This document shows positions 1 through 16,032 of a stretch of 64,000 bases of DNA, one piece after another; the first letter of the stretch is position 1, and each line of letters starts with the position of its first letter. The notes beneath the pieces were generated by a model. It was given only the letters and a program-made list of their open reading frames with translations. It was not told the DNA's origin and did not search any database. Origin of the DNA: Corinectria fuckeliana (Eukaryota > Ascomycota > Sordariomycetes > Hypocreales > Nectriaceae); NCBI GenBank assembly GCA_019137255.1, contig WPDH01000053.1:124001-188000 (forward strand). The letters are read 5' to 3'. Made by a program: the position numbers and the translations under genes.

Positions 1-121
1 AAGACTCCTACACCACTAGCCGTGAATCATTTCATTATACAACTCCATCAGATGCCTAAGCTCCATTGATGGGTAGAGATGTGTACCCGTGTTCTTTGGT
101 GTCACCAAGCTCGAATACTTT

Positions 122-717
122 TCAACCCAGCACAAGCTCGTACATAATGATAACTGTGTTGACGAATATCAAGGGCACTACAGCGTTGAGAGGATGGTGT
201 CAGTATATTATGGAGGGAGCGCATGTCGGACAAAGGAGAAGGTCGAGCAGGGACGACGGCACGTACTTCGCATAATGGTTCGGACACTGGCAATTAGATG
301 GATGGTCTTGGCCTTGACGCTCGCATCGGCGCCGGAGCCGAAGGCAGGGTCGTAGGAAGCGGGCGAGAGGTTGACTAGAGACAGGCGCGAAGAGGCGTTA
401 GTTGGGAGCTGGGTTCATGCGGCGTGCAGCAAGGGAGGGCGGCGGTGGCAGTGGCAGGTGGAGAGAACATACTGCGCGCGAGGAAGCGGTCTTCAGAGAG
501 GATAGCGACGGCGTTGATGAGCAGCTGCGACAAAGGTGTTACTTGGGAGGCCAGAAATTGGGGGTGGAGGAGGAGGAGGAGGCATGATGGCGGGCGGGTT
601 TCCGTACAACGGCAACTAGGAAGCGGTGCGGGTTAGCGAGGCGCAGAGGCGACGGCGGCGGTTTAGAGGGGAAGGGGGGGTTCGCGTACTGTAGAGGAAG
701 TTGCCGAAGAACAACAT
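122..717 (-). CDS. YOS1: Yos1-like ER-Golgi transport protein (86 aa, four exons)
   Basis: Yos1/IER3IP1 is a tiny two-span membrane protein of the Yip1-Yif1 complex needed for ER-to-Golgi vesicle transport. Read exons are 717-690, 541-473, 374-267 and 177-122, with donors GTACGC, GTATGT and GTACGT, all phase 1. They sum to 261 nt, or 86 residues, matching the usual length of about 85. Family hallmarks: LLINAVAILSEDRFLARI after a short hydrophobic N-terminus, VKAKTIHLIASVRTIMR in the middle, and a C-terminal membrane segment ending PLIFVNTVIIMYELVLG. The least certain junction is the start of exon 2: the acceptor AG at 543-542 is the one that keeps frame, and it adds about five residues (TPLSQ) before the conserved block. 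The gene is transcribed away from ALG12. Recognition is by family memory, not a search. Confidence 0.88.
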
Positions 718-1242
718 GATGGGCGACTCGGCGGGGGGGAGACGGCGGTTGCGATGAGGGCGGCGATGACATGTGGTAAGTACTTGGCTGGAGAGCTTGG
801 TGGTGGTTTGGTGGGTGCGCCGGGTGATGGTTGCGCCGATCCGACGACCTCGCTCCCCTAAGCATCGAGCTACAGCTTACTTATTTAGACTACTACCTAA
901 TACCTACCTACCTATCTAGACTACCTTGTAGGTAGTAGTCCCAAATATCTACAGCGTGCAACTTGCACATAAACTCACTCTCCCTGATTCGTCACTCTCC
1001 GGCTTGTCATGCATTCGTTTGCGGCACAGAAGAGGCACCTTTGAAAGTGAATTGGCTGCTGTCTCCCTTTCTCTCTTGTTCCTCACCTTTTCTTGCTTGC
1101 TTCTAGCTTGAGAGCCAGCCTCTACGCATAAGTAGGGCCCGCTCTCAACAAGAACAACCAAGATGATCAAGTCCACAGGCAAGCCATCTCTCAACTCACT
1201 CTTTCAAAAGCAAATCGAACTAACGCCGACCCAGCAACACAG
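718..1242. promoter_or_regulatory. Divergent intergenic region between YOS1 and ALG12
   Basis: This spacer separates two genes transcribed outwards and must carry both promoters. It holds a 12-bp inverted repeat (888-899 and 929-940) around TACCTA words. Its right part (about 1132-1242) is open in the ALG12 frame but has no in-frame ATG. A CTAAC at 1219-1223 followed by AG at 1234 and 1242 looks like an intron 3' end, so the ALG12 start exon probably lies in this stretch. Confidence 0.5.
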
Positions 1243-2973
1243 ACTGACTTCGTCCTCGCTTCCCTCCTCTTCACCATCCCCCTCGTCCACCTCGTCCTCT
1301 CCCCCTACACCAAGGTCGAGGAGTCCTTCAACCTCCAGGCCGCCCACGACATCCTCGTCTACGGCACGCCCACGTCCGGCGACGTCCACGCCCGCCTCGC
1401 CCACACCTACGACCACTTCGCCTTCCCCGGCGCCGTCCCGCGCACCTTCCTCGGCTCCGTGCTCCTCGCCGGCCTGGCCCAGCCGCTCGTCGCCCTCGTG
1501 GGCTTCCGACATGCGCAGCTCGTCGTCCGGGCCTTGCTCGGCGGCCTCAACGCCGCCGCGCTCCTGACGCTGAGGAACGCGCTGCGGCGCGCCTTTGGGA
1601 AGGACGTGGCGCGCTGGTGGGTTGTCTTGCTGGTGAGCCAGTTTCATGTCAACTACTACCTGTCGCGGACGCTGCCCAACATGTACGCATTTGGTCTTAG
1701 TAAGTCGGCTCCCTGTTCCTGTTCCTCTTCCGCAACCACAACCAAGAAAGATATTGTATTAAACAAAGCCCCTTGCTCAGCAACCCTCGCTTCTGCCTTC
1801 CTTCTCCCTCAGCCCAACGCCCAGAGATACTTCGTCCGCCAGAAACAGGCCGTCGCCCTCCTCATCCTGGCAGGCGCCATCTTCCGCTCCGAGGTGGCCC
1901 TCCTTCTCATCACCACGGCCCTCCACCTCGTCGCCAGCCGCCGCATGCCGCTGCTCGCCCTCGTCCCCGTCTCGCTGGGTTCTTTCCTGGCCGCCCTCGC
2001 CGTCTCCGTGCCCCTCGACTCGTACTTCTGGCAGCGCCCGCTCTGGCCTGAGCTCGCGGGCTTCTACTACAACGCCATCCTCGGCTCCTCGTCCAACTGG
2101 GGCGTCTCGCCCTGGCACTACTACTTCACCTCGGCCCTCCCGCGCATCCTGTTGAACCCGCTCGCGCTGCTGCTCATCGCCTTCGCCCTCGCCCAGCCGG
2201 GCACCTCCCGAGCCGCCCGCGCCCTCGTCATCCCCAACCTCCTCTACGTCGCCGTCTACTCCCTCCAGCCGCACAAGGAAGCCCGCTTCATCTTCTACGT
2301 CGCGCCGTCCCTCACCGCTGCCGCCGCCCTCGGCGCCGACTTCATCGTCACCCGCGCCTCCAAGTCTCTCGCCTACCGCGCCGCCTCCCTTGCTCTCGTC
2401 CTCTCCGTCCTGGGCTCGTTCGCCGCCAGCATTGGTATGCTGCTCCTCTCTTCCCTCAACTACCCTGGCGGCGACGCCCTCGCGCAGCTCAGGGTGCTCG
2501 CCCGCGACGACCCGAGCCCCGTCGTCCGAGTCCACGCCGACGTCCTCACTTGCATGACCGGCCTGTCGCTGTTCGGCCAGAACCCCGCCGGCCACCCCGT
2601 CGCCCTCAACCTCCCGCTTCCACAAGATTCCGATGTCCCCATCTTCCTCGTCGATAAGACAGAGTCCGGCTATCAGCTCGAATGGCCGGTCTTTTGGTCC
2701 GAATTCGACTACGTGCTGGCCGAGGATACGTCCAAGATCCTAGGGCGCTGGGAGGTCATCGGCGTCGTCCAGGGCTACGACGGCATTGAGGTCCTCAAGC
2801 CGGGAAGCCATCCCTCAGGTGAGGTGGACTCCGAGGAAGCTAGGAGAGTCGTCGGCGTCGGCGCCCAGGTCGCTGCCGTCCGGGACTTTGTAACGAGGTA
2901 CACGGGCGGATGGTGGGCTGGCCCTCGGATGTCACCACGCATCCGCATCCTCAGGCAGGATCGGATAGGTTAA
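1243..2973 (+). CDS. ALG12: ALG12-like Dol-P-Man:Man7GlcNAc2-PP-Dol alpha-1,6-mannosyltransferase (5' end unresolved)
   Basis: ALG12 is an ER polytopic GT22 enzyme adding the eighth mannose to the dolichol-linked N-glycan precursor from dolichol-phosphate mannose. Hallmarks seen are PYTKVEESFNLQAAHDIL in the first lumenal loop, YDHFAFPGAVPRTF, SRTLPNMYAFGL, and many hydrophobic spans. An 81-nt intron at 1700-1780 (GTAAGT...CTCAG) joins AFGL to TTLASAFLLP and FRSEVALL, restoring the family's order; reading through it also stays open. Exons 1243-1699 and 1781-2973 give 549 residues. The N-terminus is missing: no in-frame ATG occurs before the hallmark motif, and the ATG at 1163 is in another frame. 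Either a small 5' exon exists or the assembly has an indel. The gene converges on adenylate cyclase. Confidence 0.85.
   Translation, partial: TDFVLASLLFTIPLVHLVLSPYTKVEESFNLQAAHDILVYGTPTSGDVHARLAHTYDHFAFPGAVPRTFLGSVLLAGLAQPLVALVGFRHAQLVVRALLGGLNAAALLTLRNALRRAFGKDVARWWVVLLVSQFHVNYYLSRTLPNMYAFGLSKSAPCSCSSSATTTKKDIVLNKAPCSATLASAFLLPQPNAQRYFVRQKQAVALLILAGAIFRSEVALLLITTALHLVASRRMPLLALVPVSLGSFLAALAVSVPLDSYFWQRPLWPELAGFYYNAILGSSSNWGVSPWHYYFTSALPRILLNPLALLLIAFALAQPGTSRAARALVIPNLLYVAVYSLQPHKEARFIFYVAPSLTAAAALGADFIVTRASKSLAYRAASLALVLSVLGSFAASIGMLLLSSLNYPGGDALAQLRVLARDDPSPVVRVHADVLTCMTGLSLFGQNPAGHPVALNLPLPQDSDVPIFLVDKTESGYQLEWPVFWSEFDYVLAEDTSKILGRWEVIGVVQGYDGIEVLKPGSHPSGEVDSEEARRVVGVGAQVAAVRDFVTRYTGGWWAGPRMSPRIRILRQDRIG
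1700..1780 (+). other. ALG12 intron
   Basis: The donor is GTAAGT and the acceptor GCTCAG. The 81-nt length is a multiple of three and contains no in-frame stop, so an automatic caller may read through it. Removing it joins AFGL directly to TTLASAFLL, which fits the family better than the Cys/Ser/Thr-rich read-through. Confidence 0.7.
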
Positions 2974-3632
2974 GAAGCGTAGGTAGATAAGCTGATGCGT
3001 GTTTAATACATATTCCAGCGTGTTGTTGGTCTTCCTTACGAATCAGGAGCGTCATGTACTATGACTTCTCAAAATTACTATATCAGCTTTTTTCTGAGCC
3101 TCCCAAAACTCAACTCCAAAAGGGCACTCCTGCATCCGCGTCCACGTCCAACAACCGCAAGCCCATGAACAGCAAATACAGCAAGGTGGATGTCGGTGGA
3201 AGACCTCCAAGCAACACAATCCGTACATCCCGTAGCCCAACGCCATAGAGTACCTCATATGCGTCTCATCCAGGAAAGCAGCTAGCTGATCTCACAGAAT
3301 CCCAGGGCCCATCCATACTCAACGAACAGCCAGGCACGGCATTCATCCAAAGACCAGAGGCGACCCAAAAAAGCCCCAAAACCCAATATATGAAACCAAA
3401 GTCCCAGCAGTAAGGTCCCATGGAGTAAACTCCTCCATCCATTCGTCCCTTTCCCTCTCTTCCTAGAAAATAGACTTGAACGAAAACCTTTCTGTTCGAA
3501 GTTCCCTGAAGCCACGCAGGCCGCGTCGGGCGGGTGTGGTGAATTATGTAATATATACGTGGTCAGGCGAGGCTGTAATGAGTAGTGTAACATCGGAACT
3601 CCCTGGGTAAGTGTGATGCCAGTTTGTTTCCG
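2974..3632. other. Convergent 3' spacer between ALG12 and adenylate cyclase
   Basis: The spacer between two gene 3' ends presumably holds both UTRs. I see no coding signal, RNA gene or repeat in it. Open frames here (for example 3282-3593 on the minus strand) have no family resemblance. Confidence 0.5.
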
Positions 3633-6600
3633 TTACTCCTGCTCCGTATTGCTCCCTCCGCTTGCAGAGTCGTCGTCTTCGTCATTATCGTCTTCATCTT
3701 CTTCATCGACTTCCTCATCTTCGCTTTCGCTAGAGACACTCGGCAACTTGCCGTACTTCTTCGTATATCGCTCAAGTTGATTGTGTTGAAAGAGGAAGTG
3801 GTCCAAGACCGAAGACATGGGGCCACCGAGTTCTTCAAGCACACTAAACGTACCACCGCCAACGGCAAGGTGCCGCATCGCCAGGGTCGAGATGCAGGCC
3901 TAGGGCTATTGTCAGTATAATGCTGAAGGCTAGGCGTGTCGTATAGGTTATCAATAAAACTTACCTCTATCCTGCTGACTTGATGCTCCATGAAGCTGAT
4001 TAGGAATCGATCGGTGACTTCACCTCCTCGCTGCTTTATCCTCTCAAGCAGTTCCGTCTCGGGAGGTTGAAGGCCGGCGCCCCCCACGCCCTCCAAACTA
4101 CTACAGAGCATCTCCAATCGCAAGCTGACTCGCCAGAGTGTCCATATCATGTCAGGATCAAATGAAAGTACGGCTCCAGGAGCAAGAATGGCAGGCTTTT
4201 CGGGGCCTTCCTCGCGTCTTTCGTGCTGCTGGTGGAACTCGATGCGGCCAGCGAGGGCATGCGGGTAGAGCGAGTAGACGACTTCCGGGTTTTCTAATCC
4301 TTTCAGTTTCTTCTCGCCCATCTCTTTGACCTCAAAACCTTGCGAGGTCAAGGACCTCAGATCCTTTCGAATCGCAGTCGCAAATGACTCGTCCTCAAAG
4401 GTATCTTCGGATCCCGACGTAGCACGGTCCGTGTCCTGGTAGTTTTCTAAGCATCGTTGTATCTCAGAGATGAAATCGGTAGAGACGGTGATCTGTCCAC
4501 CGTCTGCCACGGCCGAGATTCGTGACGCCTTGTTGACCATGGGCCCAAAGTAATCCATGCGCCGCGTAACCGGATCCGTCTCGCTGACGCAGTCTCCGAA
4601 ATGGATTCCCATTCGCACCGACAGGCCTTTGAAGATGAGGCTATTGTCCTTGTCGTAAACCGGTTGACACGAAATCGAGTTTAGCACCTCCGATGGCCAA
4701 CTCACATCCAGAAGTTGCATCTGGACAGCAAAGCTCCAAAGCAACGCGGATGTGGCAGTGGGAAAAGACACCATGAAGGCGTCGCCTTCAGTCTTAACCT
4801 CGTACCCTCCAATGCGACGGAGTTGTCGGCGCATAACTTCGTTGTGGAGCTTGATGGCCGACCGCATCGCGCTGGGGTACATCTCCCACAGGTTGGTCGA
4901 GTTCTTGATGTCGGTGAACACGATGGAAACGTTGTCAGTCGGTGCTGTAATTTCTGCCTCCAATCGATCGAGCGAGGAGTCCAAGACACCACCCTTGGGT
5001 TTGCCACGCCTTCTCGTGGAAAGAACTTGAGCCGCATCAGGAATGCCGGAGGGATAGAGCGACATGCTAGCACCACGATGAAGTCGTGATCGTTCCACCC
5101 TCCGCTTCAAGTCGGCTACACTGATCATCATGACCATGATCTTGCCAGAGGCGCCATAGGACATGGCGAGGTCACGAAGCTTCTGAGCTGCTTGCATGAG
5201 ATCCTGTCGCTCTGCCCTTGCAACATCGGTCACCAGGCCCGGTGAGAGGTATTCCCAGAGCTCCCGGGTAGCGATCAAGATGATATCATCCTGTTCCCGG
5301 ATGGTCATCTTGCTCACGTACGGTGCCGCTTGTACAGCCGGCATCAAGTCAACGTAGCCAAACGCTCGCGAAACCTCCAGGAGGTCATTCAGCCTCCCGT
5401 TTCGAGATACCCATCCTCCCGCTTCACGGATCCGACCTCGTTCGGTCGGCTCAGCGGGATCGTGCTTTCGGGTCAGCATCTTATGAGTCCCGTCCGTCTG
5501 GATTACCATCGCCTGTGCATCGCCCACGTTCGCAACATACAGTTCCGTACTCTGCAAATAGACCACTGTGGCGACACCACCCGAGTTGAGATCCTCCTTC
5601 GTAAGAAGGACCGGCTGGCCAGAGCCCCTATGCGTCTTCTGCGGACGTTCCTCTGAGTGTTGAATGGCGATTGTGACAAGGTCCTTGTTCAGCGCCAGGA
5701 ATGCGCGCCGCAAAGCGTCAGCCGGTGTCTCGTTTGAGCGTGTCTTGAGAGCTTTCAGTTCAAGTGCAAAGATGTGGCCAAAGTTCTCATGCAGATACTT
5801 GGCAATCTTGGATCCTCCGCTAGATAATGCCTGTCCGTCGAACAAGCCCAGAAGCATTTCCGTCTCGGAGGAGTTGAACCTAGGCACGACTAGATCAACA
5901 GTAGACAAGTGCTCATGCTTGCCTAGAGTGTCGGCCATTCCATAGGGAAGATGGCCTGCAAGTGAACCTGATGTACGGACACGTCTATCTTCACTCTGGT
6001 CGGGAATGCTGGGCTGAGTGAGTGTGACATCCATCAGTCCTAGTACCCGCAGGTTCATTAGACGGCTGAAGTCGGTATACTCCTCTCGATTGACAGCACC
6101 AGGCCCAGTGGCTACGGCCGTCTGTTTGATTTCCAGGCGCTTGTTCCCCGAAAGGTTCAGGTACCGCAGGTTGGGGTTGAGATTCCAATTCCAGTCGTAG
6201 GGCACGTTGGAGATGTTGTACTTCAGGTAGTTGCTTCCGCAATCCAGTACTGCGAGGTTCTTTGCCCGCGAAATATCTGCCGGCAAATTGGTGAACCTAT
6301 TGCCATTGATGTACAAAGCCTGAAGAAGACTGGACTCCTCCAAATCATCCGCCGGCAACGTTGTCAGGGCGTTACCTGAGAGGTAGAGTTCGACGAGCTG
6401 CGGCCAGCTCTTAATCGATCGTTGCGGCATGTCGCTAATTTCGTCATTGTATGACAAGTTGAGAACTCGGAGTTCTGAGAGGAGTATAATCTGATCAAAC
6501 ACATCGTCGTCGAGTCGGTTGTCAGCCAGATACAGGTTTCGCAATGATCCAGCAAAGGTATTGGTCATCCTCGCCGTAAGACCAGAATCCTTTCTCATGG

Positions 6601-9600
6601 TTGCGGCAGACGCCGTCGTCGATCTCGACACGACCGACGTTTTCCGGCCACCTTTCCCATAGACAGATACAACCGAGCTCTTCCGATCATTGAGTGGAGA
6701 TGGACCAACGCTCAGGAGCGTGCTCGAGTTCTGGCTGGGTCTCCGTTCATCAGACAGTTCCTCTACACTTGCAGTAGCTGACAGCGTCCCCAGAGGTGCG
6801 GCGGTTCTACCGCCGTTCGACACTGGGGGAGGTTGCGACTCTTCCCCAGGCACTCGGGGTGCTCTCGATGCCGGCTTCGGGAAGTGCTCAAGAACGTTCG
6901 AAGATGCGTTGAATATTTCCAACTTGTTAGCCCACCAGAGTTCCATGGGCAACTTCGATATGTTGTTTCCTCGGACGTTGAGAAGCCGCAGCTCACCCAG
7001 GCATCCAATTTGGGACGGGAGTTCTCCCACTGAGTTGTTCGCTATGCTGAAGTGCTCCAATCTGCTCAAAGTGCCGATTTCCTGCGGGAGAGAGACGAAG
7101 TAGTTCTTGTCCAAAATCAGGTGTTCCAAGTTCATCATGTTGGCGAAGGACGAGTCGATACTAGCCAGCTGTGCGTTGGAGAGGTTCAACGTCTTGAGCG
7201 TTGGCACAGGTTCCACAATCTCGAATTTGTTGAGGGGGTTCGAGTTCAGCTTCAAATGGCGAATCGTCGCGAATTGTCCCACGAAGGCAGAAATACAGTT
7301 GTGGTCAGCGGAAAGAATCTCCAGCTTAGGGAGCTCCGAAATGATGTCGATTTTTGTGATGCCATTGTACTTGATATCGAGTTCACGCAGACTGATGAGC
7401 TGTCCAAATGACGCTGGAACACCATGTGTGAGCCTGTTATTGGTTATCAGAAGTCTCTCCAAGTTCTTCAGGTCACCGATCTCGTTAGGTAGACTAGCAA
7501 TGCCGTTGAAACTGAGGTCTAGGTCAACGAGGCTCTCCAATTCACACAGAAACGGAGGGAATTTGTCGAGGTAGTTGGAGGAGATGTTGAGAGTTCGTAG
7601 AGACTTGTAAGCCCCGAAATCTGGCGGGAGGTGCTTGAGTCGATTGTTTGCGAGGTTCAGCTTCAACAACCCGTGTATCGTATTGATTTCAGCATGCTCC
7701 AGCTGCTCCAAGCGGTTGTTGGCGACATCCAGGAACGTCAATTTGCCTGCCCGGCTCAGGCTCTGCGGCAATTTCCTTGCCTCATTGTTGTTGAATTTGA
7801 TATCTCGAAGGTTTTTGCAGGATTGGATGAAGTCGCGAGGAACGTCAAGAGATAGATTACGGGAAAGGTTCAGAGATATGATCTCTGGTGCCTTGGAGTA
7901 GAGGGAAATGGGTATAGTGATGAGATTACGTCCCGAAAGATCAACGTAGTTGAGTTTTTGGGCACGAGCCAGACCCATGTCGGTTGTCTTTGCATGAAAG
8001 TCGCTCTCGCGAGCAGACAAGAACATGAAACGACATAGATAGCTGTTATCCTCTCGTCCAAGATCCTCTATTCGGTCCTTGTCCTCATACCCGATCTGTT
8101 GCAGCAATCGCTTCTGCATCAAGAGGGGTCGTTCGGGAGGCATAAGAACGCGAATGAGGTCATGCTTTTTCATAATGATGTTGTAGTTCTCCAAGCCATC
8201 GACAACATATGTCTTCTTAATGACCTGTGAAATGACGTCGGTGACACTGGAGTCCAGAGGCATCGAATGGGTCGAAAATGTTCCGTCTGAGCGAAAGATC
8301 CGGATGCAGAATGCTGCCATCTTCTCTTCCGGCCTAGGTGGGCTTCCAGCCTCGTCGACCTCGGGGACGTCATATGAATTGTCCTCGGTGTTCCGTCTCA
8401 CTGCCCAACTGTCCGGAGCATCCCAACGTCCCTTGGGGGCTATTGAAACAACGGAATCCGTGCGGTCAACCTCAAAATTGTTGACGAAACTAACGTCCAT
8501 TGGCGTGAGTTGCGGCGGCTTTGACAAGATGCCCTCCATATCATTGAGGTTGGTGTCGAGGTGATAAACAGGATCGTTGCGGTCAGTCGGACCAATCGAC
8601 TCCTCGACGAAGTCATGCGGCCGGATGGGTCGCGGCTTCTTTGAAAAGGGAAACTTGTTGTTGAAGGTCGCTCCACGCTGGGTACCTGGCCGCACATCAG
8701 GGCCGTCGCCAGGTTCCTGTCCGGAGGGTCCCGAGGAAGGGAAAGGTGATGGTGACAGGTCTGAGCGGAAGTCCGGCTTTGAGGATTTAGGTTGGAGAGA
8801 CTTTGTAGATTGGGGCAAGTCGCGAAGTCGCGCATTGTCGTCCTTATCTTTATGGTGCCGTCGGAATCGGTTGAGCAGCCCTCGCTTCCCGTGATGGCCA
8901 GGCGACGTTTGTCCATCGACCTGACTCGATTTGGAGCTAAAGGACGGGCCGGCACTTCTGTTACTAGGTGTCGGACTCTGCCCTCTGGACCTCGTCGAAT
9001 AGAGGGTTGGCGTCCCGGCTCCCCGGTCGCGCGAGACGGTAGTCTCTTCCCTACTCATGGTAGGTCTCAGGGTTCGAGGATCGTCATTGCTCTTGTTATG
9101 TCGATGGTGATGGTCCCTGTGGACGAAGGAGTGAGCAGATCGCGACGACGAAGACGTCTTGGGGGGGAGTTGGGAGGATCCATCAGGGATGTATCGTTCT
9201 CGATCGGGTCCGGTCATGATGTCTCGAACGGGCGCTTCGCCATATCGTGCAATATCCTGCAGGCGGGAGGTCAGCAGGGCAGCTCCTCAGAGCCGGGAGC
9301 AAACGGGGCGATTTGAAAGCAAGGGCAGGTGCGGGCTTTGCTGAAGGAAGGATGAGGGTGCGGTATTGACAGCGGGGCGGTGGGTATCAATGGGAATGAA
9401 GCAGGGTAACGCATAGCTAACGCACATTGTTATCTTGGTACAAAAAAGGGACAACTTCTGGTGCAGGGACCGGAGTTCGAGGCCTGGAGGATGACGGAGA
9501 AGCGTCTCGAGTGTGATCTGTTGCGTTGGAGTAGTTACGATCCCGTTGGGTGGGTCGACTGTGACTGTAGGAGCGCTGGCGCTGGTCCTTGCTCATAGAC

Positions 9601-10507
9601 GAAGTGGGTAGGCTGCTCTCGGAGCTATCGCGGCCAGGGAACTCTTCACCGAAGAAGCCTTGGAGTTTCCTGAACCCGCCGCGCGTCACACTGGTTTTGG
9701 AGCCCTGGCTACTGGCTGTGAGGATACTGGCGGCAGAAGGCCGGCGATCGTTGAAGTAGGCGGCATCAGGCGAGTCTTGAGCGGCAGGTGTGGCGCCGGA
9801 GCGGGTGTTGGAGGGATAACCAGGAGAGAGTTGGGAGGCGAGGGACAGGTTGTCGCTGGAATCGTTGTAGAAGCTGGTCGGCATGGTGGAGGATGGCGTG
9901 GAGGAACCGTTGGGGGTCATCCACGGAGCGATCGGGGGAATGGAGCCGCCGGTAGGCGGATTATGCTGGATCTGGGGTACACGGGATGTCTCGAGGACGG
10001 CGAGATCGCGGCGGTAGTTGGCGAGGTCGCTCATGCGACGGTCCCTCTGAGCGACATTGGGGCCGCCGCGGCTAGAGGAGGAAGGGGCAGTCGGGGAGAC
10101 TTGGTGGTCATCCTTAGAGGACCTGAGGCAAGGGAGCGAGAGGTTAGACGAAGGGGACGGGAGAGAGACAACGAAACTCGGCGACAGGAAGGGCGAAGAG
10201 GCGAAGAGTCGAAGAGAGTGGAGAGGTGGAGAGGCGAAAGGAAGCGGCAAGGGCAGCGAAGGGAGCGAGGCGAGACATTGGAAACTCACCAGGTGTTCAT
10301 CAACAAAGCATTGTCGTCGGCGCTGAGGCAGGTAGAAGTCGGGCGCCTGCGGGGCTTAGTGGAAGAGCTGACGGCAGCGTTGGCGTCGATGTTGGAGATG
10401 GGGATGGGAACGGGAGCGACAGCCTTCGCGGTGACGGCGGAGTGGGCGCTATCAGTGCTAGAGCTCGTGATGGAGCTGATACGGTTGCCGGCCTCATTCC
10501 TAGTCAT
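3633..10507 (-). CDS. Fungal adenylate cyclase (RA-LRR-PP2C-like-cyclase)
   Basis: Makes cAMP from ATP, usually at the plasma membrane under Ras/CAP and G-alpha control; orthologs are CYR1, MAC1 and cr-1. Exons read are 10507-10290, 10122-9426, 9256-3965 and 3899-3633, summing to 6474 nt (2157 residues), normal for the family. Order: a disordered Ser/Pro-rich N-terminus of about 600 residues; a Ras-association domain at about 617-720; leucine-rich repeats at about 735-1375; a PP2C-like domain at about 1400-1690; a class III cyclase domain from about 1745 with VFTDIKNSTNLWE and GYEVKTEGDAFMVSF; then a C-terminal region ending in an acidic Glu/Asp run. The start ATG (MTRNEAGNR) is the first in that open exon. 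Introns of 167, 169 and 65 nt. The 3.3-kb upstream space suggests elaborate regulation, which is inference. Confidence 0.95.
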
Positions 10508-15844
<5,337 letters not shown>

Positions 15845-16032
15845 AGATCGAGATGGAAAAGTTTCACAGAAAATGGCGTCGACTTTGCTCACATATATAT
15901 GGTAGCTATGTAGCTATTGCAACATTGACAGCTTTCTTGCCTCCGTATACACTACGCTATGCTCATATTCACTGCTGGTAAGAAACCACGCATCCAAAAT
16001 GCCACACCATCCTGTCCTCTATGACGACCCCT

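Noticed and set aside
539..865. 108-codon Pro/His-rich minus-strand frame
   Set aside because: It overlaps the YOS1 first exon and intron in another reading; YOS1 explains the region better.
1777..2625. 282-codon minus-strand frame opposite ALG12
   Set aside because: It is the mirror of GC-rich ALG12 codons (Glu/Gly/Arg/Val bias).
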